Shown: positions 50,290-59,004, numbered from the stretch's first letter. The stretch is 64,000 bases of DNA from JAKRSE01 sp943369295 (GCA_943369295.1 CALRMU020000003.1:496001-560000); one strand, 5' to 3'. The notes: generated from the sequence alone by a model not told the origin. Program-made: numbers and translations.

Positions 50290-51476
50290 AAGCCCCCCAC
50301 CTCGCCATAGGCTTAGGAGCACTCCTCGGCTTTTTCGCCTTAATTCTGCTTTTTGGGAAGACAGAAACGGAGTCTTGGCCTTCTAGCTTTCACACTGGTC
50401 CAAGCGGTCTAGCAGCCTTAGAACGCCTTCTCGAAAGGGAGGGCTACAAGACATCTTCCAGTAGGTCTCCGCTGCTTCCCACTAACTCTGATGAACTGAT
50501 CATTGCCCCTGTCATCTCAGATAAGGGCCGTGGTTTCCTCTCCATCATTTCCGGCGAAGAGACGACCCCGATCGAACGTGCCATGGCTCGGCATGCGGCA
50601 AAAGGTGGAAATGTCCTGCAGATCGTCATCCCCGAAGACTTTAACGAAGCGAGCCGGTCCATGGTGAAGCTCAATGTGGAGACTCCACAAAGAAGCTTTG
50701 AGCTGAACAGCTTCCTTAGCACAGCCAAGGAAGCGAAGATGCTGGTTGAGATAGCTGACCCAAAATCCAAAAAGAAGCTTCAACCCACGCAGCCCTTCCC
50801 CCTTTATTCCCTCACTGATCCAGTCGTTGCTGAATCTGGAACAGTAGCCCGGATTCAGACTCTCGGCACGGGAAAGGCCGTCTCCCTCGATTCAGGAATC
50901 ATCGCTGTAAACCGCCACCTCGGCGACAGTCAGAACGCAGATCTGCTTATTGATATTGTGAGAAGACTTGCTCCGGCAGGGTCCAAAGTTGTTTTCGCCG
51001 AGGCGGCCTTCGGGAATGCTTCTGAAAGCGGGCTCGGTGCAGCCTTGGGAACTTGGTTCTCTGCGGCTAGAAACCAAACAGTCATTTTCGCCCTGGTTGT
51101 CTGCGTCTCCTTAGGTGTCAGGTTCGGCCGCAGACGGCCAGTCAAGAACACAGTTAAGGGCGCAAGGGACATGATTGATGCCTTGGCAGCCCAATTGGAT
51201 GGCACTAACGACCGCGTTTTTGTCCTTCGGTGTCTGGCTCATCAGGTGCAGACTGAGATGAAGCGACTAGAGGGACTGGGGAATCACACGACCTCCACCG
51301 ATCTGCTTCGAGTCCTGCCAGATCAAGAACGTCAGACTATCGCTTACACTCTTAATCTGCCAGATAACGCCAAGATTTCACGAGCCGATGCCGTGAAGCA
51401 GGCTCAGATGCTTGAAAAGACTTTGGCAGATGCTAGGCAGAGGGCCAAAGAGCGTTCTTTGACCAAGGCTTCTTAG
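50286..51476 (+). CDS. DUF4350-domain membrane protein
   Basis: The 396-aa product starts with an ATGA overlap with the DUF4129 gene. One transmembrane helix lies near 7-23, and a DUF4350 region follows (HTGPSGLAALERLLEREGYKT, then LIIAPVISDKG). A second hydrophobic helix near 262-277 is followed by a cytosolic tail. The family fold is GATase-like without known catalysis. It is the last clear member of the operon. Confidence 0.85.
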   Translation: MKAPHLAIGLGALLGFFALILLFGKTETESWPSSFHTGPSGLAALERLLEREGYKTSSSRSPLLPTNSDELIIAPVISDKGRGFLSIISGEETTPIERAMARHAAKGGNVLQIVIPEDFNEASRSMVKLNVETPQRSFELNSFLSTAKEAKMLVEIADPKSKKKLQPTQPFPLYSLTDPVVAESGTVARIQTLGTGKAVSLDSGIIAVNRHLGDSQNADLLIDIVRRLAPAGSKVVFAEAAFGNASESGLGAALGTWFSAARNQTVIFALVVCVSLGVRFGRRRPVKNTVKGARDMIDALAAQLDGTNDRVFVLRCLAHQVQTEMKRLEGLGNHTTSTDLLRVLPDQERQTIAYTLNLPDNAKISRADAVKQAQMLEKTLADARQRAKERSLTKAS

Positions 51477-51510
51477 GTCTGACCAATCAGTAAAGTCCAT
51501 AATGTAAAGC

Positions 51511-51903
51511 GTGAAGCGAGCCTTCCTTGCCCTTTTCATTGGTGTCGGCATCCTCTCTGTTTTGGGTGGCTGTGCCACAGTCGAGACAGAATCGACTCCT
51601 GAAGCGAAACCCGAATCTGCTGGTGCCCCAACTGGATCTGCCACTGAATCGAAAGAAGAGAAGGCAGATTCCATTCCGGCTGTTTCGGAAGCTGACAAAG
51701 CCAAGGCTCAAGAGCTTGCTCTTGCAGCTGAAAAGGTGATGATGGACCCCAAGCTTCCGGCCAAGGAAAAGTATCCCAAGGCACTTCAGATGTTTGCCGA
51801 AGCCCTTAAGGTCGACCCCCAAAACAAGCTTGCTCTTGACAGCAAAAGCATGATCGAGGGCATTTACGAAAGCATGGGCAAGCCTGTGCCCGGCACAAAC
51901 TAA
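51511..51903 (+). CDS. Lipoprotein with TPR-like helices
   Basis: The 130-aa product starts at a GTG. The lipoprotein signal (KRAFLALFIGVGILSVLGGC, lipobox LGGC) is followed by a low-complexity, Glu/Ser/Pro-rich linker and a helical pair (ALQMFAEALKVDPQNKLALD) resembling one TPR unit. TAATGT lies 5 nt ahead of the GTG, suggesting a leaderless transcript. The next gene starts at its stop (TAATG). Confidence 0.7.
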   Translation: MKRAFLALFIGVGILSVLGGCATVETESTPEAKPESAGAPTGSATESKEEKADSIPAVSEADKAKAQELALAAEKVMMDPKLPAKEKYPKALQMFAEALKVDPQNKLALDSKSMIEGIYESMGKPVPGTN

Positions 51904-53756
51904 TGACACCAGGTGAGTGGCAGGAGCCCCAAGAATCACCTGAGACAAGAAAGTCTCAGGTTGATAAATTCAGTCTGATCCTCGGCGTTGTGGCAGCCCT
52001 TCTGGCCGCTCTGCCAGCCTTTCTGGGCTGGTTTTCAACTCCAGATGGAGCTTTGCACCTTCAGCAGCAGACCGCCCTAGATGACCAGATGGTCTACGCT
52101 GCCTGGATTCAGCAGGCGATGCAGGGGAGGTTTATGTTCGAAAACCTCTTTGCCATCGATCAGCAGCCCGGGCTCACCATTCACCTCTATTTCCTTGTCC
52201 TTGGCTGGCTGGCCAAAATCACTGGACCAGTTGCGGCCCTGACCTTAGCTAGAGTTGGATTCTCCTTCCTCTTTGTGTGGCTGCTTGGGCGATTTCTAAT
52301 TCGACTCAACCTTTCATCGTGGCAATGCCGAGCCGCCCTAGGCGCCTCAGTTTTCGCAGGCGGACTTGGCGCCTTGGCATGGACTCCTTTTGGGAGAGAG
52401 ATTCTTTCTGGCTCACCCGTCAGGTTTCTGACCGGTGGCTGGCTGCCGATTGATGTCTGGCAGCCGGAAGCTTTTATCTTCCCATCTATGCTCACCAATG
52501 GCCTCTTCATGGCCAGCCTCTGCCTCTTCCTTATGATTCTCAAGGCAGTCTTGGATGCTCAAGAATCATGGAAACCCGTCCCTGTTGGGGCGGCGGCCTT
52601 CCTGGTCTTGATGAACATCCACAGCTACGATGTTCTGCTGCTGGCCTTAGTCTTGGGCGGATTTCTTGTCACTCAGTTAAAGGCCAAAAAGGCGACAGGT
52701 GCCTGGATCGCAAGGACAGTCGTCATCGGCGCCGGAGCCCTTCCTGCCGCAGGCTGGTTCCTCTACGTCCTCAGTCAAGACAAGGTCTTCCAAGCACGAG
52801 CCGCTACCCTCACCTATTCCCCCCTCTTCAGTCAGGTCCTGGCCGGAATCCTTCCCCTCGCTGCTCTCTGCCTCTTCTTCAAGTGGTCGCGCAGCAGCAA
52901 AGAAGGCACGGGGCAGATCGCTGTCTACTCAATTGCCGGACTGCTTCTGGCCGGAGTCCTTTTCAGCTTCGGACGTTCTCCTGATGGTTTCTGGATGACT
53001 GCCCCCCTTTGGGGAATCAGCTATATCTTCGTTCTCGGCCTTCTCTACTTTCTTGATGAGGAAGATCAGAACAAGGCTCTTCTCTGGTCATGGGCTCTGG
53101 TCGGACTAGTCGCCATCTACTTCCCTGGGCTTTTCCAAAGAAAGCTGGCGATGGGAATGATTCTCCCCTGGGCCATCTTGGCCGGGTGGGAGGCAGTTGC
53201 CTGGTTTAGGCAGTGGGATCACTCACGTCGAATCCTCATCGGGGCTGCAGCAGGTCTGCTTGTCAGCGCCTCCAGTCTTCTCTGGCTGATGAGAGAAATG
53301 ACCCTTGTGCAGCTTCAGGTCTCTTCCACAACTGTTCATTCACCCTTGGTCGATGCAGAAGCCAACGAGGCGCTCAACCTGCTTGCTAAAGAGGAAGGCA
53401 GAGTCGTCGCCATCGCCCCTCCAGGAATTCCCAGACCAAATCCGGAGGCAAAAGGCAGCTTCTTGAGCCCAGCAATCCCAGACCTCAACCCCATGATTGC
53501 AGGCTTGGCTGGCAAATACGCCTATGCGGGTCACTGGAGCGAAACGCCTGACTACACCGCCAGACGTGAAGCGGCACAAAAGGTCTTCTTCTCTGCCACC
53601 ACAGATGAAGAAAGGCAGGAGATTCTCGCTAAGGGCGGAATCACCCACCTTATCGCCCCCACGCCTCAGGAGGGGTCGCCTTTTGCCGACCTTACTCCCC
53701 TTGGGGAGACGGTGAAACAGGGGAAGAACTGGACCCTGATCCGGCTGTCACGGTAG
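51903..53756 (+). CDS. Polytopic membrane protein, possibly GT-C glycosyltransferase-like
   Basis: The 617-aa product has about 12 transmembrane segments and a periplasmic-type C-terminal domain (residues 480-617). After the first helix an Asp-containing loop (FSTPDGALHLQQQTALDDQ) recalls the catalytic loop of GT-C glycosyltransferases, but no family match is certain. It is translationally coupled to the lipoprotein gene. Its last 65 bp overlap the convergent VanW gene in antisense. Confidence 0.6.
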   Translation: MTPGEWQEPQESPETRKSQVDKFSLILGVVAALLAALPAFLGWFSTPDGALHLQQQTALDDQMVYAAWIQQAMQGRFMFENLFAIDQQPGLTIHLYFLVLGWLAKITGPVAALTLARVGFSFLFVWLLGRFLIRLNLSSWQCRAALGASVFAGGLGALAWTPFGREILSGSPVRFLTGGWLPIDVWQPEAFIFPSMLTNGLFMASLCLFLMILKAVLDAQESWKPVPVGAAAFLVLMNIHSYDVLLLALVLGGFLVTQLKAKKATGAWIARTVVIGAGALPAAGWFLYVLSQDKVFQARAATLTYSPLFSQVLAGILPLAALCLFFKWSRSSKEGTGQIAVYSIAGLLLAGVLFSFGRSPDGFWMTAPLWGISYIFVLGLLYFLDEEDQNKALLWSWALVGLVAIYFPGLFQRKLAMGMILPWAILAGWEAVAWFRQWDHSRRILIGAAAGLLVSASSLLWLMREMTLVQLQVSSTTVHSPLVDAEANEALNLLAKEEGRVVAIAPPGIPRPNPEAKGSFLSPAIPDLNPMIAGLAGKYAYAGHWSETPDYTARREAAQKVFFSATTDEERQEILAKGGITHLIAPTPQEGSPFADLTPLGETVKQGKNWTLIRLSR

Positions 53757-55131
53757 TGCCTGCCGCAGGCTCTGCCGGCTTAGCTGCCGGTGGGGCCGCC
53801 TTGGTATTGCGGGCAATGATCCTGGGACTGCCTCGATAGAAGCTCGTCGCCAAGGTTTCCCGCTTTACCTCCTTGCCATCCTTGAGAGTGATCTTGTAAG
53901 AGTTCACGCTTCTGCGCGACGAACCACCCTCGATGACCCGTTGGACTCCAAAGCCAAGGGTGTCGTCTTGGACGTACTTCACCCCGTTTGCCGTGGTCGT
54001 CGCGCCGCCTTGAGTAATGCGAATCTCCTTGCCAGGCTCTTTAAGGCCCAGAATTCGAAACTCAATCGTTCCTCTTCCCACCGTTGCGCTTAAGGCAATC
54101 GGGATATCGTGGTTGTTCTCAAAGACGAAGTCAGGTTCGGGATAGCTCACTGCGGCATCTCTCCCCAAAGGCACATAAGGAACTGGCCTTGAGTGGTTTG
54201 ATCTTGCCTTGATTTTTAAATCCGCATAGACCGCCGCATTGTAAAGCGTCGTGCTGACCTGACAGATTCCGCCACCAATGTCGTACTCCTTTCTGCCGTT
54301 GACAAAGACTCCGGCAGACCGGAATCCGCCCTTCGCCGTTCGCCTTCCGACAAAGCGGTTGAACGAGAAGGTCTCTCCCGGCATCAGAATTCTGCCGTCG
54401 ATGATCTCAGCGGCCAGCCGAATGTTGGTCGACCGATCAACCTGACCATTGTTGAAATTGGTTTTGTAAGAGGCGACCACCTCAGTGATCTTGTCCAGTT
54501 CTTCATCCGGCACCTTCTTAGGAGCCAGAACCATAGGAATCTCCACCTCGTCATCGGTGAAAGATGCCTGATAAACAGCTTCACTCAGCTTGGGAAGATC
54601 CAAAGCCATGCCAGGAATCTCGTAAGTCCGGACAACCCTGCTTCCATTCCAGTCGGCTCGAGCCGGAGCCCCTGCCTTCATGTTCTCTTCAATAAAATCG
54701 CCAAGGCCTTCGATCTTTTTTTCATCAAAGACCAGTACCGGACCGATGTTCACTTTGGAAGGAGCTTGAGAAGTAATTCTTCTTGAATAGTGCGACCAAA
54801 AGTCTTCCAAAACCAAGTTCTGAAGACTCTTTTCGATGTCCAGTTTGGCGCCTAGAGATCCGGGAGTAACATCGTTGGGCTGGATTTCCAAATAGGGCGA
54901 AGTCAGCTTAAGTTCTTTCGCCTTCGCTGATTCAAACCACTTGTTCAGGGCATCAACAGCTTCTTCTCGTGTGTATCCAGAAATGTCCTTGCCCGCCAAA
55001 TCCGTTCCTGGCTGCACCGTAGGCACATGCTGAGAGGCACCTAGACCCAAAGCTCCGCCTGCGATGAGGACAAATCCCCCCGCATAAGCTGCCCCTGGCA
55101 CTTTCATCTTCCGTGATGTCTTATCGCCCAT
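53692..55131 (-). CDS. VanW-family protein with peptidoglycan-binding-like domain
   Basis: The 479-aa product has an N-terminal transmembrane helix (about 15-32). A PG_binding_4-like region (about 45-170) follows, then the VanW domain, with ILMPGETFSFNRFVG, GGGICQVSTTLYNAA and RSNHSRPVPYVPLG. A beta-rich tail and a low-complexity Ala/Pro/Gly/Ser C-terminus complete it. It probably binds peptidoglycan outside the inner membrane; VanW's exact role is unknown. The stop at 53692 lies inside the upstream membrane-protein gene on the other strand. Confidence 0.9.
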   Translation of the reverse strand: MGDKTSRKMKVPGAAYAGGFVLIAGGALGLGASQHVPTVQPGTDLAGKDISGYTREEAVDALNKWFESAKAKELKLTSPYLEIQPNDVTPGSLGAKLDIEKSLQNLVLEDFWSHYSRRITSQAPSKVNIGPVLVFDEKKIEGLGDFIEENMKAGAPARADWNGSRVVRTYEIPGMALDLPKLSEAVYQASFTDDEVEIPMVLAPKKVPDEELDKITEVVASYKTNFNNGQVDRSTNIRLAAEIIDGRILMPGETFSFNRFVGRRTAKGGFRSAGVFVNGRKEYDIGGGICQVSTTLYNAAVYADLKIKARSNHSRPVPYVPLGRDAAVSYPEPDFVFENNHDIPIALSATVGRGTIEFRILGLKEPGKEIRITQGGATTTANGVKYVQDDTLGFGVQRVIEGGSSRRSVNSYKITLKDGKEVKRETLATSFYRGSPRIIARNTKAAPPAAKPAEPAAGTTVTAGSGSSSSPVSPSPQGE

Positions 55132-55269
55132 TCTAAACAGAAATCCCTACACCATTCGACGTACGAAGCGTGCTTAGTGAAGTATGACTTAGGACCGTCG
55201 ACTAGGTTCCAGAGACCCGCAGCAATGGTCCCCAATTCAGTGTGGGACAGCCTCGGTACACTCTGCCCT

Positions 55270-56142
55270 ATGCCTAAAGTCGTCTGGTTGGATGGAGTTC
55301 TGTCTCCTCTCGAAGAAGCGAAGGTCACTGTTGCCGACCACGCCTACCTCTATGGCGACGGTCTGTTTGAAGGCATTCGAATCTACGACGGCAAGATTTT
55401 CAAGCTGGACGAGCACCTTGACCGCATGCTGGAGGGATGCCACTACCTTGGCTTTAACCTCCTTCAAGGCAAAGAAGGCGTCAAGGAAGCCATCATCGCC
55501 ACCTGTGCTGCGGCCCAGATCCGAGATGGCTACATTCGACTCAATGTGACCCGAGGCACTGGCCTGGGCCTGGACCCCAAGCACATCAAGCAGGAAGCCA
55601 GCGTGATGGTGATGGTCAACACTCTGGCCCTCTACCCCGCCGAGGCCTACGAAAATGGCCTGGACGTCATCACCTGCTCCTTCCGAGTGATTCCTCCAGA
55701 TTCGCTTGACCCAAGAATCAAGTGTATTGGCCGATACGCCAGCAACATTTTGGCCAAGCAGGAAGCCAACCGAGCAGGGGCAGGCGAAGGCCTGATGCTG
55801 AACCACCAGGGCATCTTGGCTGAATGCACCGGCGACAACCTCTTCTTCATTCGAAAGGGAGTCATTTACACTCCAGATCCCACCTGCGGCATCCTTAAAG
55901 GAATCACCCGCGACACAGTGATGGATCTGGCTAGAGCTGAAGGGATTCAGGTCGTCGAAGGCTTCTACACCCGCTACGATCTGCTCACGGCAGAAGAATG
56001 CTTCCTCACCGGAACCGCTGCCGAAGTCATTCCTATGGTTACGCTTGACGGACAGAAGATTGGCGGGGGTCAGCCTGGCCCCATCACTCGCAGAATGATG
56101 AATCTGTACAAGGCTGAAACCCAGAACGGCACAGAGTTCTAA
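55270..56142 (+). CDS. ilvE: Branched-chain amino acid aminotransferase
   Basis: The product is about 290 aa, fold-type IV PLP enzyme. YGDGLFEGIRIYDGK opens it, the PLP lysine is in RIKCIGRYASN near 150, and GECTGDN-like ECTGDNLFFI follows. It makes or breaks leucine, isoleucine and valine in the cytosol. TACACT at 55257-55262 lies 7 nt before the ATG, with no ribosome site, a clear leaderless candidate. The longer frame to 55177 is not used. The next small gene overlaps its stop (TAATG). Confidence 0.92.
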   Translation: MPKVVWLDGVLSPLEEAKVTVADHAYLYGDGLFEGIRIYDGKIFKLDEHLDRMLEGCHYLGFNLLQGKEGVKEAIIATCAAAQIRDGYIRLNVTRGTGLGLDPKHIKQEASVMVMVNTLALYPAEAYENGLDVITCSFRVIPPDSLDPRIKCIGRYASNILAKQEANRAGAGEGLMLNHQGILAECTGDNLFFIRKGVIYTPDPTCGILKGITRDTVMDLARAEGIQVVEGFYTRYDLLTAEECFLTGTAAEVIPMVTLDGQKIGGGQPGPITRRMMNLYKAETQNGTEF

Positions 56143-56393
56143 TGAAAGTCACCCTTACCATTCCGGGCAGAGGAGAAGAGGCTATCAAAATCGGCCGAAT
56201 CGAAGCTGTCACGAAGGTAAGGGGAATCGACCTTCTGATCAATGAACTGCATGGGTCTGACCGTGGCGAGGGCGATATCTGCCCCCACTGCGGCTGGACC
56301 CAGCAGAAATGCCAGGAGACCGGGTTTGTCGGCTGCTCTCTCTGCTATTCTTCATTGCGCCTGCTTTCAAAGGGACCGTCCACAAGTTTGTGA
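56142..56393 (+). CDS. McsA-like zinc-finger mini-protein
   Basis: The 83-aa product has no recognisable N-terminal fold beyond a few strands. The second half carries CPHCGW, then GFVGCSLCY, the paired CxxC zinc pattern of McsA (usually followed by a second zinc module and a UVR helix, both absent here). In Bacillus, McsA activates the arginine kinase McsB and acts with ClpC. No McsB is seen here. It is translationally coupled to ilvE, which gives no functional clue. Confidence 0.65.
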   Translation: MKVTLTIPGRGEEAIKIGRIEAVTKVRGIDLLINELHGSDRGEGDICPHCGWTQQKCQETGFVGCSLCYSSLRLLSKGPSTSL

Positions 56394-56465
56394 GAAACCC
56401 ATCGGTCCACGATGGCCCTTTTCAGGTAGATTCCTTGCACCACTCTCCGTTGGTTTACCGTCTTT

Positions 56466-57011
56466 ATGTCTAAGGGTCCTCGTGACGATTCCCAAGCGGA
56501 ACGCCGTTTTCTAAAAGCCCTTGCCGAAGGTGATTCAAGCGCCTTGGGCGGGCTTTATCAGATTTACGGCGAGAAAATTTACCGATATACCTATCGGATG
56601 CTGGGGAATCGCAGCGATGCGGAAGACGCCACCGCGGAAACTTTTTTAAGGGTTCTCCGACGGGCAAATGAACTCAAGGCCGATGGTGCCTTTAGAACGT
56701 GGCTCTTCAGAATCGCGAGGAATCTTTGCATTGACCGGATGCGGCAGCATAGTTTGCTGGAGCTTCCGCCCGATATTCATTACACTGGAACAGAAGAAAA
56801 GTCAGCCCTGCGGGTGACTATTCAGCAGGCGCTCAATGAGCTGCCGCTTGAATACCGCGAGCCTTTGATTCTGTGTGATTTGGAAGACAACTCGGCCAAA
56901 GAAGCGGCCGAAACACTGGCGATCAGCGTTCCCGCGCTGAAATCCAGACTCTATAGAGGCCGAAAAGCCCTGCGCGAAAAGCTGGGTGGCTCTTTGGAGA
57001 AAATGAAATGA
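56466..57011 (+). CDS. RNA polymerase ECF sigma factor
   Basis: The 181-aa product shows region 2 (RYTYRMLGNRSDAEDATAETFLRVLRR, FRTWLFRIARNLCIDRMR) and region 4 (ALNELPLEYREPLILCDLEDNSAKEAAETLAISVPALKSRLYRGRKALREKL read in parts). It directs RNA polymerase to a set of stress or envelope promoters. TACCGT 4 nt before the ATG and TTGCAC 15 bp further up could be its promoter. It overlaps the next gene (ATGA), a normal sigma/anti-sigma layout. Confidence 0.93.
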   Translation: MSKGPRDDSQAERRFLKALAEGDSSALGGLYQIYGEKIYRYTYRMLGNRSDAEDATAETFLRVLRRANELKADGAFRTWLFRIARNLCIDRMRQHSLLELPPDIHYTGTEEKSALRVTIQQALNELPLEYREPLILCDLEDNSAKEAAETLAISVPALKSRLYRGRKALREKLGGSLEKMK

Positions 57012-57292
57012 ACAAGGACCTGTACGCAAAGCTGGTTGATATGTATGCCGGCAAAGAACTGCCATCGGAGTTAAGCGCAGAACTGGAAACAGCAGCGCTT
57101 GAAGATGCACAACTGGCTGAGGAGATGGAATCGTTGACCCTCCTCGTTGACACTTTGAAAGATATTCCTGCCCCACTCTATACAGCAGAGACGGAAGCTA
57201 GAATTCTTCGCAAGATTGAGCAGCAGGTTTCTTTGAACCAGACTCGCTCGATCCCCTCCTACCTGCAGTATCCCCTGCCGATGCAGGGTTAA
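57008..57292 (+). CDS. Putative soluble anti-sigma factor
   Basis: The 94-aa acidic, helical product is coupled by ATGA overlap to the ECF sigma gene. Its helices (LVDMYAGKELPSELSAEL, EDAQLAEEMESLTLLVDTL) look like the cytosolic sigma-binding domain of anti-sigma proteins. It has neither the HxxxCxxC zinc motif nor a transmembrane helix, so the sensing mechanism is unclear. The assignment rests on context and pattern. Confidence 0.6.
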   Translation: MNKDLYAKLVDMYAGKELPSELSAELETAALEDAQLAEEMESLTLLVDTLKDIPAPLYTAETEARILRKIEQQVSLNQTRSIPSYLQYPLPMQG

Positions 57293-57316
57293 AAGACCAT
57301 AATTTAGGCAGACTCA

Positions 57317-58417
57317 ATGAAGGCCACTGTCGCACGACCCGACCTGCATAGCGCATTAGCGCTCGCCGCTGCAGCATCCAGCCAAAGGGCAGCCCTGCCC
57401 GTTCTCACATCTATTCGCCTCGAAGCGAAGGATGGCGCCCTGCATCTGCTGGGCTGTGATGGAGAAATGTGGGGCGCTGCCTCGGCTCCCGCTGTCGTTG
57501 AAGCCGAAGGAGCAGTATGCGTTCAGCAGAAACTCTTCTCCGACATCATCGGCGCTCTCGGACCTGGCGAAGTCACCTTTGAACTCATCGGCACCTCGAT
57601 GGTTCTTAAGCATGGACTCTCTGAGTGGAAGCTTCTTGCCTTCCCCGCCGAAGAGTTTCCCGAGCCTCCTTCTGTAGAACCTCTCAACTCACTTCGTCTT
57701 CCCTTCGGCGAACTGATCAAGGGCATTGATGGAGTGGCCTTTGCCTGCAGTGAAGATTCGAGTCGAGTCGCCTTGACCGGGGTGCTCTTCCAGTACGACG
57801 GACAGGTTCTCACCCTCGTCGCCACTGATACTCACCGTCTGGCTGTCAATCGCATTCGACGCGAAGGCATCGGTTCCCCTCTCACAGCCATCGTTCCTGG
57901 CAAGGCCCTTAAGGCCATCAAGATGCTGGGCCTGCCCGCTGACGAAGAACTGACTGTCACTTTCGATGACATCAGACTCTCGGTAGACCTTGGCGGCAGC
58001 AAGATCGTTTCTCAGCTGTTGAGTGGCGCCTATCCCAACTGGGAAAGAGTCGTGCCCGCCGAATTCACAAGATCTTGGCTGGTTGATAAGGATGAGTTCG
58101 TCAAGTGCGTTGACCGCGCCATGATCATGGCCAAGGATTCTGCCAATCGTGTCAGGTTCCGAGGCTTAGGCGAAACCATTATCATCTCAAGCCGCAGCGA
58201 AGACAAGGGCGAGACCAAGGAAGAGATCAGCATCGTCAGCCGAAACGGCGACCTCGAGATCGCTTTCAATGGCAAGTACCTTAAGGATGCTCTGCTGGCT
58301 ATGGGCAGTGTCGGAATCACTGCCGAGATGACCGAGGCCTCCCGCCCCGCCATCATTCGTCCAACAGAAAACGGCGACGACCACTTCTGTGTGGTAATGC
58401 CGATGGCAATCGGTTAA
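57317..58417 (+). CDS. dnaN: DNA polymerase III beta subunit (sliding clamp)
   Basis: The 366-aa product has the three-fold clamp repeats, with ATDTHRLAV and SQLLSGAYPNWERVVP near the middle, and the C-terminus VVMPMAI typical of the clamp. It encircles DNA and tethers the replicative polymerase. It is not next to dnaA here and stands just after the sigma/anti-sigma pair. TAATTT lies 11 nt before the start; no ribosome site is visible. A strong terminator follows. Confidence 0.95.
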   Translation: MKATVARPDLHSALALAAAASSQRAALPVLTSIRLEAKDGALHLLGCDGEMWGAASAPAVVEAEGAVCVQQKLFSDIIGALGPGEVTFELIGTSMVLKHGLSEWKLLAFPAEEFPEPPSVEPLNSLRLPFGELIKGIDGVAFACSEDSSRVALTGVLFQYDGQVLTLVATDTHRLAVNRIRREGIGSPLTAIVPGKALKAIKMLGLPADEELTVTFDDIRLSVDLGGSKIVSQLLSGAYPNWERVVPAEFTRSWLVDKDEFVKCVDRAMIMAKDSANRVRFRGLGETIIISSRSEDKGETKEEISIVSRNGDLEIAFNGKYLKDALLAMGSVGITAEMTEASRPAIIRPTENGDDHFCVVMPMAIG

Positions 58418-58436
58418 GCTCGATTCTCAGTTCAAG

Positions 58437-58472
58437 CGCCTCTTGACTCTTATGAGTTGAGGGGCGTTTTTT
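58437..58472 (+). terminator. Intrinsic terminator of dnaN
   Basis: A 13-bp stem with a few G-U pairs (58437-58449 with 58454-58466), a 4-nt loop and six Ts. Confidence 0.88.
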
Positions 58473-58510
58473 GTTTGCATGGTCTCCATGCCGCCCATCT
58501 AAAGAGACAC

Positions 58511-58653
58511 CGGGTGGCCAGGGATGGCTGCGAAGAATGAGCAGCAGCCCTGGGACGAAATCATATAAACGTATGATATTCAGGGGCGCTGCCCCTGCCA
58601 CCCAGAGTTGCAGAGATTCCAAAGGTCTGGGTGGCGTGGGTGAAACCCACGAA
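58511..58653. repeat. 143-bp dispersed repeat, copy 1
   Basis: This is almost identical to the copy at 58809-58951 (seven mismatches over 143 bp, equal length). It has internal inverted pieces: GGGTGGC near its start pairs with GCCACCC, CAGGG with CCCTG, and a terminal CGTGGGT-GAA-ACCCACG hairpin. Short open frames across it are without coding support. It looks like a REP/MITE-type, mobile or amplified intergenic element without transposase. Confidence 0.9.
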
Positions 58654-58808
58654 AGAGAAGTGCGGAGAGATCAACACGTCATATCCGCGGCTGCCCTGCG
58701 GGCCATCCACGGCCACCCCCTATCGAAAAAAAAAGCTGGTGTTCTTTCGAGGACTCCCGTTGCTTGACCTACCCAAATCTGACCAGGCACTCCACCTAAT
58801 CAAAAAGA

Positions 58809-58951
58809 CGGGTGGCCAGGGATGGCTGCGAAGAAAGAGCTGCAGCCCTGGGACGAAATCATATGAACGTGGGATATTCAGGGGCGCTGACCCTGCCACC
58901 CAGAGTTGCAGACATTCCAAAGGTCTGGGTGGCGTGGGTGAAACCCACGAA
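58809..58951. repeat. 143-bp dispersed repeat, copy 2
   Basis: This is the second copy, in direct orientation, 298 bp from the first. The spacer between the two copies (58654-58808) carries no gene I can support and includes a run of nine As. Confidence 0.9.
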
Positions 58952-58987
58952 CGGAGCCTTCACGATTAAAGTGGACCGGATCTGTGC

Positions 58988-59004
58988 CACTGGCATCGCC
59001 AGTG
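58988..59004. repeat. Short palindrome of REP-like type
   Basis: CACTGGC (58988-58994) and GCCAGTG (58998-59004) with an ATC loop. It sits between the second 143-bp repeat and tgt, and could also act as a weak terminator for tgt on the minus strand. Similar TGCCACTGGC/GCCAGTG elements are common in intergenic DNA of related groups as I remember, so this is a soft call. Confidence 0.45.

Noticed and set aside
57317..58417. Replication origin beside dnaN
   Set aside because: No dnaA gene and no cluster of DnaA boxes were noticed in the flanking gaps; the local neighbours are a sigma pair and repeats.
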